Shown here: positions 22,253 through 32,610 of the stretch, piece by piece
How the letters are laid out: each line of letters starts with the position of its first letter
Numbering within the stretch: position 1 is the stretch's first letter
NCBI RefSeq assembly: GCF_026151205.1
Contig: NC_087078.1
Coordinates: 5,535,675 to 5,599,674, forward strand
Origin: Bolinopsis microptera
Taxonomy: Eukaryota; Ctenophora; Tentaculata; Lobata; Bolinopsidae
DNA length: 64,000 nt
Direction of reading: 5' to 3'
Notes under the pieces: model-generated
What the model saw: only the letters and a program-made list of their open reading frames with translations
Database searches by the model: none
Told to the model about the DNA's origin: nothing
Position numbers and translations under genes: made by a program

Positions 22253-23515
22253 TTACAGCTAAAAGCAGCGTATTTTGCCCCATTTCGATCACTATATCAA
22301 TTAGACTCCGCGCGATATCCACCAAATTTTTCGGACAGTTGTGAAAGCCCTATTGGAAGGTCGTCGCCAATTTTCAGAATGATCTCATTCAAGGAACTGA
22401 AGATATATCCTAATAATACGGCAAAAATCAATTGTCAACGAATTTGGTTGACCATTGTTAATGGTCTGGCCCGGCGCGCGCTACTTTGTAGCACTTGCCA
22501 TCGGGCCAACATTTCGAGAAGAAAGCGGCGCGCGCTACTTCGAAGAAATTTAGACGAGTAACATCCGTCAACGAATTTGGTCAAATTTGGTCAAATTACG
22601 CGACTTTTACAGCTAATTTTGCTTCAAAAGCCCGGCACCATCAAATTGCAAATATGGCACATAATAAGCGAAACTCACAGATCTTTCCAAAAAGGTATGA
22701 CAAATTTGGTATTGTGAAAATTCTCACTGCAGTCTCTAGAAAACGATGGTACAAAAATGTTTAAAATCCGAGGAAGTTTATTTTTATGGTGCACCCCCTA
22801 GTATAGAAGTACAACAATTACAAATCCCAAATTTTCAAAATTTACCTCTAGTCTAGCAGGTTAGGGGCCATCTTTGCAAGAGGACTTCGCCGCTTCGACA
22901 TTCGGCCGGTGGTCCGAAAATTTGCGATTTTGGCCGACGTCCTAAGTAGATGGCCCCTTACTCCAAATTGCGTTAGAATTTGAGATAATTAGTGAGCGTA
23001 GGTTGTCATACGTTGTATGACCCGCCGCGCACGAGTGCGCAGCTCCCCCTGTATCGTCGAAACTCTAGTGAAGCGACCGTGGGGGTCACCACGTGATACA
23101 AAGTGTAGGTAGGTGACCAGTTAATTACGTTACGTGAACTTATGTTACAGCTAAAAGCAGCGTATTTTGCCCCATTTTTATCACTATATCAACTCCGATA
23201 TCCACCAAATTTTTCGGACAGTTGTGAAAGCCCTATTAGTATTGGAAGGTCGTCGCCAATTTTCAGAATGATCACATTCAAGGAACCGAAGATAAATCCA
23301 AATAATACGACAAAAATCAACGAATTTGGTCAAATTACGCGACTTTTACAGCTACTTTTGCTCCAAAAATATGGCACCTAGGCGAAACTCCCTGATCTTT
23401 CCAAAAAAGTATAACAATTTTGGTATTGTGAAAATTCTCACAGTCTCTAGAAAAAATTGGTACAAAAATTTTTAAAATCCGAGCAAGTTTATTTTTATCG
23501 TCCACCCCCTAAATG
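22253..23515. repeat. direct duplication pair (22253-22795 and 23146-23515)
   Basis: Both copies start CAGCTAAAAGCAGCGTATTT and share AAATTTTTCGGACAGTTGTG, AGGTCGTCGCCAATTTTCAG and a final TTTTAAAATCCGAG. The left copy carries extra GC-rich inserts (about 22440-22550), including a TGGCCCG...CGGGCCA hairpin. Noncoding interspersed repeat. Confidence 0.7.
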
Positions 23516-23629
23516 CTAAAATAACCGAATCTGATTAAGCCTAATCAAAGTGCTCCTGACTCTGAGGAGTAATATAGATCACAACAGCACAACACTGTAA
23601 CTCTGCATTTAAGCACGTGCACCTAAGCA

Positions 23630-23747
23630 CCAGGCACGTAGCCAGGGGGGGGGGGGGGGGGGGGGGCTAGGGGGGCGGCAGCCCCCCCCCGGAAAAAATC
23701 GAACCCCAGAAAAAAGATAAGCCCCCTAGTCCCCATGGGCGCCTGGT
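23630..23747. mobile_element. G-rich miniature element
   Basis: CCAGGCACGTAGCCAGG at the left, then a long G run, GGGGGGCTA and CCCCCCCC blocks, and an imperfect inverted end CCCCATGGGCGCCTGG at the right. No transposase. Related C-rich sequence, inverted, lies at 24060-24113. Confidence 0.45.
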
Positions 23748-24000
23748 AACTGGGCTGTGTTTATGACTGCAGTCAGTCAAAGATTTGAACTGTGGATTAG
23801 TAAATATATGTCATTAAATCCAAGCAAACATTCTAGAAGACTTCTATAATTATAGTCAATAGTGTCCCCTAGACCGTAGGAAATGTAAAAATCTTAAGAC
23901 GATGAGGCCTGAGTAAGTCGTAAATTCTGATTGGAGAATGCAGATTGCTGTTGTGAAGTTACCAAATTTACGTGAGTACTTGATTCTTTTCAATCCCAGT

Positions 24001-25470
24001 TTATTGCTGTCCTACAAATTTCTTTAATGCCAAATGTCGTCTAAAACACCCTGTTTCGCAAAAATTTCCGGGGGGCTGCGCCCCCCCTAGCCCCCCCCAA
24101 GGGGGGGGGCTAGGATCGTCTCCCAAATTATCAGCATCATCGGCAATTGACTCCTGGATTGGCCCTCCTTGAGTAACAATTTGTCTGCCCGGGTTCATGT
24201 TTTTCAGCCCGAACCTGAACAAAGTTATGTTATCAAATATTTATAATCTCTGAAATCTGAATACCCATAAGAATTAGATCTTGATTTGAAAAGATTTTAT
24301 GACAGATTGCAAGTGGTAGAACCAAATCCAGGCAGAGGCTTAGTTCCTGGGGGAAATTGTGCTTACCTTGTACTGAGTGATTCTCCCGGGACTTTGAACT
24401 TGAAGACCTTGACAGCATCCACAACACCTCGCTGATGTCTCACAATAGCGATGTAGTTTGCTGGTGTAGCCCACACTTTTGCACTCAAGTAGTCCTTGGT
24501 TAAGGCTTCATCATCACTTCCAATATCAATACTAGTGGCCCATCCTGAGGATAATAAATTCAGCCTGATGGTGTTGGGTTATTGTCCTGTAAATGATAAA
24601 GATAACGAACGCAGCTTCGCCATTTGCCCATTTATTTCTATAATGCGAATAATTTTTATCGATACCAGAACCACAATGAAGTATGAACAATTCACAATTT
24701 TTGACATTTCGACATAAAAATTACTTTAATTTTCATTTTTGTCGTGAAATCCCCAAATCGATGGCACAAAATGGCAACACTTAAATCTACCAGTCCCAAT
24801 TCAAAAAGCATGATAATAATTTCTTACCGACAGTGTATCCGAATATGTGTCCGTCGGCAGGATTGATGTTCATCCCCAGGCGCCATGTCCCCAGCTTTTT
24901 CTCACATGACTGAATCTTCTCTGCAAGTACCCCCTGTCTGACATCAAGGGACTGAATCTTCTCTCCAAGAACTCCTTGTCCATCATCAAAGGACTGGATC
25001 TTCTCTCCAAGAACTCCTTGTCTGTCATCAAGGGACTGGATCTTCTCTCCAAGAACTCCTTGTCCGTCATCAAGGGACTGAATCTTCTTTCCAAGAACTC
25101 CTTGTCCGTCATCAAGGGACTGAATCTTCTCTTCAAGAACTCCTTGTCCGTCATCAATCTTTTCTCCAAGAACTCCTTGTCTGTCATCAAGGGACTGGAT
25201 CTTCTCTCCAAGAACTCCTTGTCCGTCATCAATCTTTTCTCCAAGAACTCCTTGTCTGTCATCAAGGGACTGGATCTTCTCTCCAAGAACTCCTTGTCCG
25301 TCATCAAGGGACTGGATCTTTTCTCCAAGAACTCCTTGTCCCTTCTTGAGCTCACTCAGCTCATCTTTTATCGCTTGTAACAGCTGCTTGGTCCCACCCT
25401 TAGACTTCTTTGACTTTGCTGCATATAATACTCCGACTAAAAAAGTTACAAAGATAAGAAACTTCATCAT
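24001..25470 (-). CDS. secreted coiled-coil repeat protein; 3' end altered by a C-rich repeat
   Basis: Exons 24828-25470, 24367-24544 and 24001-24214 join in phase (1, then 2). The N terminus (MMKFLIFVTFLVGVLYA) is a signal peptide. About ten 13-residue repeats follow (consensus QGVLGEKIQSLDD, two copies shortened), with heptad-like spacing expected to form a coiled-coil stalk. The C-terminal part is a compact module (WRLGMNINPADGHIFGY, GWATSIDIGSDDEA, VWATPANYIAIVRHQRG, VPGESLSTRFGLKNMNPGR). I recall this module from uncharacterised cnidarian secreted proteins but cannot name it. After NLGDDP the frame enters the C-rich repeat at 24060-24113 and stops at 24001, so the C terminus is probably replaced or truncated. 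Confidence 0.7.
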
Positions 25471-25518
25471 AAATTCGAATTGTAGAAATGATAATTTTGT
25501 TTCTAGTCTCTTATCTAC

Positions 25519-25530
25519 ACTTATATAAGT
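25519..25530 (-). promoter_or_regulatory. candidate TATA box
   Basis: ACTTATATAAGT lies about 50 bases upstream of the ATG of the coiled-coil protein gene, a reasonable position for a TATA box with a short 5' UTR. It is palindromic, so it gives no direction by itself. Confidence 0.35.
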
Positions 25531-26214
25531 ATAAGGTCGTATGAATGGAAAAACCTGATGAGGTGGTTACTATTGTAATTTCTAATTTCTGTCGCGTTAG
25601 AGGATATTTTTCGTGTGATAGTTCATCAAAAATTTGACCAGCCCGTTAAAATTAAATGCAATAATTATAGTCATTATAACTAAGATAAATTACAGACAAC
25701 TGTCTCTCTCACTTTCTCTCTCTGTCGGTTACGGTCAACAGTTTCTGGCCACAAATTTGATGATGTGGTTGAGTTTACTGTTGATAATTTCCTCCATTGT
25801 AAGAAGTATAATATTTATTAATTTGTAAACCTTTATAATTTTAACGTGGCTTCAAGAGGCAGGACACTTCAAAACAGGACCGTGTTGCTATTTTTAGAGA
25901 TTAAATGACAAACTGGGGTCTGAGATAGAACTGTAACATTAGGCATTAGCAGGTGGGAGTGGTCACCATCATAAACCGACAGCACAGTAATTATTAACAT
26001 TAGAGCTTTTCAAATATAAGTTAAACAAAGTCTTGCGTTAATACGTCGATAGGGTGTGGAACTGTGCAATACTGCAATAATAGCACCGGCAGCGCAGCTT
26101 AGCTCCTTTTGCTTCAGCCTCAGCAAAATTTACTGGCTGGCGGTGTTACTAGAACTAGAAGTGGTTTACTTTAAACGGACGGGTCGAGCTCGCGACATTA
26201 AGCTTGATTTGCAC

Positions 26215-26505
26215 GCGTGGCGCATTCCAATATCCAAGCAGCTAGCACGTGACACAATTCAGCCAATCAGAGTACAGAAATCTGCAAAGTTAAAGTTGCA
26301 AACTTTTAATCGGCCGAAAATGAAACTTTTCTGGAAATTTTGAGATAACTCAAATTTACAATGTCCCTAATTTTCCTCCTGGGGAGGTAACCTTAGTTTT
26401 ACGAAACGAACATTTTGTTGAAAACCAGACGTTTCCAGTTTCTATCTCTTTTATTTTCGAAGTTAGGCCCCTACCAGTAAGGTTTTCTGGGTGTAGCTGA
26501 CGCGG
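26215..26505 (-). repeat. dispersed repeat, inverted partner of 21785-22045
   Basis: Carries the complement of the 21785-22045 blocks in reverse order (ATTCAGCC, TTTTCCTCCTGGGGAGG, AACATTTTGTTGAAAACCAG, AGGCCCCTACCAGTAAGGTT). The two copies are about 4.2 kb apart in opposite orientation. The remaining parts of 25531-26932 show no gene. Confidence 0.65.
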
Positions 26506-26932
26506 AGTAGGGTATTTTGGTTCAAACTTAAGACTTTAAAGAATTAGAAGTAGCCGTTTTAATCCTCCAAACCTACGACTTTAATGAACTGAAATTAGCT
26601 GTATTTCGCCGTTAAACTAAAGGTTATACTGTTTACTTAAAGTTCATGAGTGGGTCGTAATTAAAAATCCAATTTGACAAGAAGCGGGGCTCATCGGCTC
26701 ACTTAACGTCACTTGTCGGTCAAGCTCAGTTGAGCGACCCTGTCTTGCGACTGGACAGCAACATGAAGCATATGATCCGTGTTTGACTTGTACTAGCCCT
26801 AATTGGGTATTTCGTCATCAGTCATGCGTTTATATGGGCCGCCCGTGGCTTTACGATTTACACCCAGTGACCATTTAAGAAAGTGAAGGTGAACTTTTTC
26901 GCTGTCCAGAAGGCTAATTTTCTTGAGAATTT

Positions 26933-27346
26933 TTAAAATTTTGTTTTTGTGTCGGGATCCATATTGAGATCGACTTGTTTTGATATGTGTTTTATGATAG
27001 ACATATTAGGTGTGTAAATAGGCGCTCTGTAAAGAACGATAGGTTTAATAAGACCATCAAAGAGTGTTGTTAGAGAGCGGAATGATAATTTGGATTTGTT
27101 TACTGAGCTTTTCATGGCATAGAGTGCACGCATGGCTTTCTTTTTGAGCTCAGTTCGGGCATTTGTGAATGAGCCGGATTTGTGTATTTCGATTCCTCGA
27201 TAACAGTATGACTCGACTTCTTCTAACAAGTGATTACCAATTTTGAGGGGAACCGGCTGATGATTATCAAAACGGGCATTAAATTTCATGAGTTTAGTTT
27301 TATCTGCATTAATTTCGACGCCCCATTCCGAGCAGAAATTGTTCAT
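26933..27346 (-). mobile_element. LINE reverse-transcriptase fragment
   Basis: A 137-residue open frame matches the post-catalytic part of a non-LTR reverse transcriptase (WGVEINADKTKLMKF, SYCYRGIEIHKSGSFTNART, LKKKAMRALYAMKSS, LFDGLIKPIVLY). The order and spacing match residues after the ADD motif in the ORF2 at 32611-36101, so it is a diverged relative. It is cut off abruptly at 27346, where MULE sequence on the other strand begins. Confidence 0.8.
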
Positions 27347-27918
27347 GAGTGACTACGAGAGAGCCCTGATCAACGCTGTGGAGACAACCTGGCCCACTAC
27401 TACCAAGAGAGGATGCTTCTTCCACCACAAGCAAGCACTTTGGAGGAAGATGCAGCAACATGACCTAGTCCCGGAATACAACGCAGAGAACTCAGCAGTA
27501 CGGAAGTACTTTCAGATGATCGGTACTGGATACCTGGACGCAGCTGAGAGAATGGATTCCTTTGCTGACTACTACGAACGTACCTGGGTCGGAACAAAAA
27601 CTTCCTCTTCCCTCTACACACACTGGATCTGGAATCAACGGGATGCTGTCATGGCCGGACTCCCCAGAAGTTCAAACATTGCTGAGGGTTGGCACAACGG
27701 TTTTCGATCCTTGATTGGCTGCACCAGGCACCAACCCTACTATCTGGCGATTTATCGACGTCCTGAAGAAGGAGCAGGATCTAACCCAGTGGAAGATCAA
27801 CCAGAAGATGCTCAGACAACCAACTCCTCGCCGACTGAAGAAGTGGACCGATTACGACCGTCGCTTGAACGCTGTGATTGATTGCTACGATGATTATGAC
27901 AGAATGGACTATTTGAAG
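27342..27918 (+). pseudogene. MULE transposase fragment, frameshifted
   Basis: The frame from 27342 encodes the C-terminal half of a Mutator-like transposase (SDYERALINAVETTWP, KRGCFFHHKQALWRKMQ, then LPRSSNIAEGWHNGFRSLIG). At about 27715-27740 the similarity shifts frame and continues with NPTIWRFIDVLKKEQDLTQW and LRQPTPRRLKKWTDYDRR to about 27918. The N-terminal DDE residues are missing. GTGTCGCAC (27971) and GTGCGACAC (28051) downstream are inverted and might belong to its terminal repeat. Inactive. Confidence 0.8.
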
Positions 27919-28076
27919 TGTGTTGGAACAATGATTTTGATTTTGAATTGTTTTTTGTTGCACTTTAGTTCGTGTCGCACAACAGTCCAGGTAGCGTACT
28001 AAAGCGCGACAGTGTCGGCCTTGAAAATTCTCTGTCGCACTACAGTACGGTGTGCGACACGTACCCTAGTGCGAAA

Positions 28077-28498
28077 CCACATAGTCAACGTTATAAATAG
28101 TATTTTAAACAAAGGATACTTCCTCTCGGAGAAGGGACGATATGATAAGCAGTATTATTTATGCTACAGAGGGCTATTGAAGTTTCCCAATACTTGGATT
28201 CACTAACTGACCGAGTCTGCAGTACTTAACGTTATATCACACTTTTAGTGTTTCTATATTTAACTGCATACTACAATAAAATAACCTTCACTCCTGAAGT
28301 TCACCATTTTAAATAGCAGCAGCGTTCAAGCCCGTCTCAGTAATCAAACGTATGTACATATGTACTAGTAATTTTAGGAACACCTATATTATATTTTGTT
28401 TATATATCATTTATTATATTTTATTTCAACCTTATTTGAGGCTTGAGTAAGGATCGTTTTTTACAAACTTTGAGAAGCAATGTCATATTACATGCATT
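28077..28498 (+). repeat. dispersed direct repeat, copy 1
   Basis: Runs from ACATAGTCAACGTTATAAAT to ATGTCATATTACATGCATT and matches 36829-37247 in the same orientation with few differences and small indels. It has no coding potential. The pair brackets the AlkB-encoding retrotransposon, but no link is shown. Confidence 0.75.
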
Positions 28499-29604
28499 AA
28501 GGGGAGATACACCAAAAACGTTTGTGCTCCGAACATCGATTTTATTTTATATTATGGTTAAATAGACAAAAAGAATAAGATTGCACACCTTCACAATTTT
28601 CTAAAAATATTCCCTCATCGAGAAACAAAATATTTTTCTTTTTCGAAAATTTTTAAAATTTGGAGAAGTCTGTCACTGTAATACCGATAGTTCTGCTATT
28701 TTAAAAGTTTTTCGACTGATTTTTTATTGAACATTACTTACAATCCGTACAAGAAGCCATTAAAAGGATTATATAATTGAACGATAAATGACGAAGTTAC
28801 AGACCAAACAAGGTCGAAAAAATAAAAATTGAAATTTTTCCCACTTCTAAAGTTGTACATTTCACCAATCACCCGGGTCAGCAGATATCGCTTCAAAAAT
28901 TCTTGTGAGTGTAGCTGATGATCATATCAAACTTTTTGGAGTAGGATTTCTCTCAGATTTGAGTTTTAAGCTATGCAATGTGGCCTCAAACGACTTAGTA
29001 AAATTCATCGTAAAAAAGGGCAAAAAAGGCAGATTTAAGGCTTAAAATGCCTATAACTCAAAAAGTATCAGTTTTTTTGAAATTATTTTTACAGAATCGT
29101 AATCAACTTGGTAAGACGAATCTTTTAGTACCAAGTAGGTGCTTTTAGAAGACAAATTGTCTTAAATAATTTTCAAGCTCGAACACAAGGGTCCCCCCTT
29201 GAATAAATTTTGTACAAATTGTACACATTTTTTTACAAATTTTGTGTCTTTAAATATTATAAATGTCGTACTAAAAGATTCGAAGCCCATAAGCAAATTT
29301 TTTTTAAATCGGTCGGTGGTAAGTGGTTTAATTGATGGTTTTGTACCAAAAATGTGACATAAAATAGCTTGAGCAGAACGGCAAGAGTTACGGGGCTTGC
29401 TCTCTCTCTCTCTCTCTCATTACTGTATATGTAGCGTCATAATTGGGTTAGCCCAGGAAGATTCGCTGTAATTTTATACCATAAGCTTATTAGGGGAGGA
29501 GGGACTGTTAGTGTTTGGGGTCTGTTTGGACTGCAGAGAGAGAGAGAGAGTTCATACTTTCAACACTACTATATAACAAATAATTTGAGGATGTACCATG
29601 GAAG
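28499..29604. other. noncoding AT-rich DNA
   Basis: No exon-like frame. A TC tract (29399-29418) and a GA tract (29535-29550) lie about 120 bases apart as inverted simple repeats. Confidence 0.45.
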
Positions 29605-30371
29605 TCTAGAGTACCCGCAACAAAAAATGCAGCTGTAAACGACTTGGTAACGGGGTGCATGTGAGCTCTGGGGGCCAGTGGCATCAGAAGACTGGCTATC
29701 AGCCTTGAAAATAAGATGAGTTCTTTAGATTCATGTCACATCTGCACTGCATCTTCAATCTCCATCACAATGACACAAACACTTTCTCCTTCACTACCCT
29801 ACCCTACCCTAGCCTAACCCTACCCCTCCCTCCTTTTACCTGTTGCGGGTACTCTGGACTGCATGGACATCCTTGAATAGAGATATTTTATATAGTAGTG
29901 TTGTGGTATTATACTGTGTACATGTATATATATTCTATCCTATATATCAATATATTCTATATCTATATTATATACTGTATCTTTTATATACAAACTTTTC
30001 CTTACCCCCGCCTCCCCTTCCTCTATAAATTGTACTCAAATCCCACACCCAACCTACTATTGACTTACTAAATAACCTCTATATCTCTACATTGGGCCAT
30101 AGCAGTCCACCCCGCTCCCTTCCCCTCCCTCCCCTATTCCACCAAGCACCAACATCTCTCCAAATCACATCATAAACTTTCATGTAATTAGACCTTGTGT
30201 TCCTTTTTTATTTTATTTTGAAAATGATTTTGTTTAACTTTACCTCTTTACCTGATATCACTCACCCCTGTCAAAACTGTGTTACTCTCATTATCTTATT
30301 TTCAGGCTGTTGGTTGGTTTGATGGTGCCCTTGCCCCCATCTCATTATGTGCTCCCTACCATCTATTCTTC

Positions 30372-32561
30372 ATGCAAGACAGAACTCTTACTGAAGATAA
30401 TTCTCGATCAACGAGATCGAGAAACAACTCCTCTCCCCTGGATGGAAATGTTATTGACTTTACGAAACCTATCACCATCACAACGCCCGGATGCTATGTG
30501 CTTAGCAATCCTGACTCTGGTTGTAGAATCAGTCTCTTTCAGGATGTGTTTGCAAGCCAACTGTGTGACCAATTTTCCTCTGAAATCGAAAATACTGGCA
30601 CCCTTAAACAGTACAACACAATCCATAGGCAGTCTCAGGCGCCACTTCCAAGACTCTCGTCATGGTTTGGACCCGTAGACTATGCGTTCTCAGGAATCGT
30701 AATGAAAGCTAATTCTGTCTCCCAATGTCCTCGCCTTATTGCAGCATATCAGAACATGGCCGAAAACCTCTTCACACCCAACAACATTGATTGCTCCTCT
30801 GACTGCTTTTTGATAAACCAGTATAGGACTGGACGTGATTCCTGTGGTGAGCACAGTGACAATGAGCCAGAGGTTGACCTCTCAAAACCTGTCGTTACTC
30901 TGTCACTTGGCCAACAGCGCTGCATGCTCATCAGAGAGGCTAAGAACCCTGGAAATGCCATCACAGTCAAACTCGACCAGGGTTCAGTTCTTGTAATGCA
31001 TGGTACTGATTTCCAAAAGAAATATACGCACCAAATACCCAAAGATAATGTGATCACTAATTCACGTATCTCTGTGACCTACAGGACCTGCAGCTCCACT
31101 TTCCTAAGAAACCGAAGTGCCCTATCTACACCCCTGAAAGAGATATCTATCACTCCTATACTCGCCCCCAAGACCCCTGGAGTCTCAGGCTCACCATCGC
31201 TACCTCTGCACAACAGACGTAGATCCTCCTTGTCTCTGTCTAGCTTCTCACAAGTTGACACCAGCTCAGTTGGGTCTCCAGTGGCCAGTAGTTCTCCTTC
31301 CATAACCAGCAGTAAAACATCAGTCTCTGATAGTGATACATTGCCTCTCAGCATAGAAGCCATGCTTGAAGCCATTGATCTAATGAAAGACAAAACCGTG
31401 AAAAGCGAACTTTCTCGCCATGGCAGCACAAACTCTGGAACCCCTCTGCATTGTAAGAAAAGACTGAAGAAAGTTGCGAAAGCATGTCACAAACGCCTGA
31501 GCACGCTTCTTGTTGAGCCTCCAGTAGTCTCAGCTGAGCCCGAATGCGTTACCCATTCCCTCCAAACTTTGGAAAACTCTGTTATTGATCTACAATCCAA
31601 AATAAGTCTACAACATAGCACCCTCCAAACACTTGTCTTATGTTCTGACAGTAATTCCACTCAAAAAGGTAGTGTCAGCCCCCCTAACCTGTCTAATGAA
31701 CTCAACACTATGGACAAGAGACTTGAAAAGTTAGAGGATATAATGAGCAGCATAAACGAAAAACAACATGAAACTGCTACCTCCCTTAAAGCCTTCGAAG
31801 CAGATGTCACTGCAATCAAGAACAAAGTAGATGACTCTAAGGCCTGCCTACAGTCTCTCCAGCTTAATGACCGCACCACCCCATCCAGAAAAAAGCCATC
31901 ACCTCATCCTCAAAACCAGAACCACCCAACCCACAGCCCTAGTAGACAAACGCGAAAACCAAAAAAGGTTCTACTCCTACATGACTCCCAGATGAACAAC
32001 TTTCTACCTGAGTCATTTTCCTCTGGGTTCAAGGTGGAAAAAATGAAAGTAGGCTCTTATTATACTGACATGATAAAAGAGCACTGTATGAGAGATGTCA
32101 TTAAACAGCCAGAGGTCGACTGTTACATTCTCCAGCTTGGAGTCAACGACTACAGATACAGAACCTGCTCTGTTAATAAAGCGATTGAGGATGCAAAATC
32201 AGTCATCGATAAACTCCTCTCGAGCTCCAGTGCAAAGGTTGTCATCTCCCTACCCGCCCCAACCCCTGGATTAATCAGTGAACTTACCAACCAATTTGTC
32301 TCAGAAATAACCCTATTTGTCTCAGCTAAAAGAGGGTTAAGTGACTTTTACCGCCGCCTATATACTGTAAACAATACTGGGAACTTCTCCCGTGCCATCT
32401 CTGCTGCTGAGTCATCCCAAGACTCTCCTAACCCGTTGAAGGAGGACCAACTTCATGTCTCAGAGTATGGTTTGAAAAAACTTTGTTTGAATATTAAACT
32501 TGGCCTATACCGTGCCTTTGGTATGAGATCCCATAGAAAGCAGCCCCCTACAGAGCGTTAG
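30372..32561 (+). CDS. LINE ORF1: AlkB-like dioxygenase, coiled coil, SGNH hydrolase
   Basis: About 729 residues from the ATG at 30372; the frame is open upstream to 30279 without an ATG. Residues about 40-240 form an AlkB-like 2OG-Fe(II) dioxygenase: iron ligands H161-S-D163 in GEHSDNE and H220 in THQIPK, 2-oxoglutarate arginine R232 and substrate-side R238 in RISVTYR, plus PVVTLSLGQQRCMLIRE. A Ser-rich linker and a coiled coil (about 410-500) follow. Residues about 530-720 resemble an SGNH hydrolase: LLLHDSQ with Ser539, LGVND with Asn592, and DQLH with Asp692 and His695. SGNH/esterase domains are known in ORF1 of CR1-like LINEs. The AlkB domain suggests alkylation repair of element RNA or cDNA, which is inference. 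Confidence 0.88.
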   Translation: MQDRTLTEDNSRSTRSRNNSSPLDGNVIDFTKPITITTPGCYVLSNPDSGCRISLFQDVFASQLCDQFSSEIENTGTLKQYNTIHRQSQAPLPRLSSWFGPVDYAFSGIVMKANSVSQCPRLIAAYQNMAENLFTPNNIDCSSDCFLINQYRTGRDSCGEHSDNEPEVDLSKPVVTLSLGQQRCMLIREAKNPGNAITVKLDQGSVLVMHGTDFQKKYTHQIPKDNVITNSRISVTYRTCSSTFLRNRSALSTPLKEISITPILAPKTPGVSGSPSLPLHNRRRSSLSLSSFSQVDTSSVGSPVASSSPSITSSKTSVSDSDTLPLSIEAMLEAIDLMKDKTVKSELSRHGSTNSGTPLHCKKRLKKVAKACHKRLSTLLVEPPVVSAEPECVTHSLQTLENSVIDLQSKISLQHSTLQTLVLCSDSNSTQKGSVSPPNLSNELNTMDKRLEKLEDIMSSINEKQHETATSLKAFEADVTAIKNKVDDSKACLQSLQLNDRTTPSRKKPSPHPQNQNHPTHSPSRQTRKPKKVLLLHDSQMNNFLPESFSSGFKVEKMKVGSYYTDMIKEHCMRDVIKQPEVDCYILQLGVNDYRYRTCSVNKAIEDAKSVIDKLLSSSSAKVVISLPAPTPGLISELTNQFVSEITLFVSAKRGLSDFYRRLYTVNNTGNFSRAISAAESSQDSPNPLKEDQLHVSEYGLKKLCLNIKLGLYRAFGMRSHRKQPPTER

Positions 32562-32610
32562 ATTAACCCTAAAATTCAAGAAAAAACAAGTATCACGAGA
32601 TCAAGTCGCT

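Noticed and set aside
24870..25380. Overlapping long frames in and against the coiled-coil gene
   Set aside because: The 39-bp tandem repeat is divisible by three, so every frame without a stop in one unit stays open. Only the minus frame with signal peptide and in-phase exons is supported.
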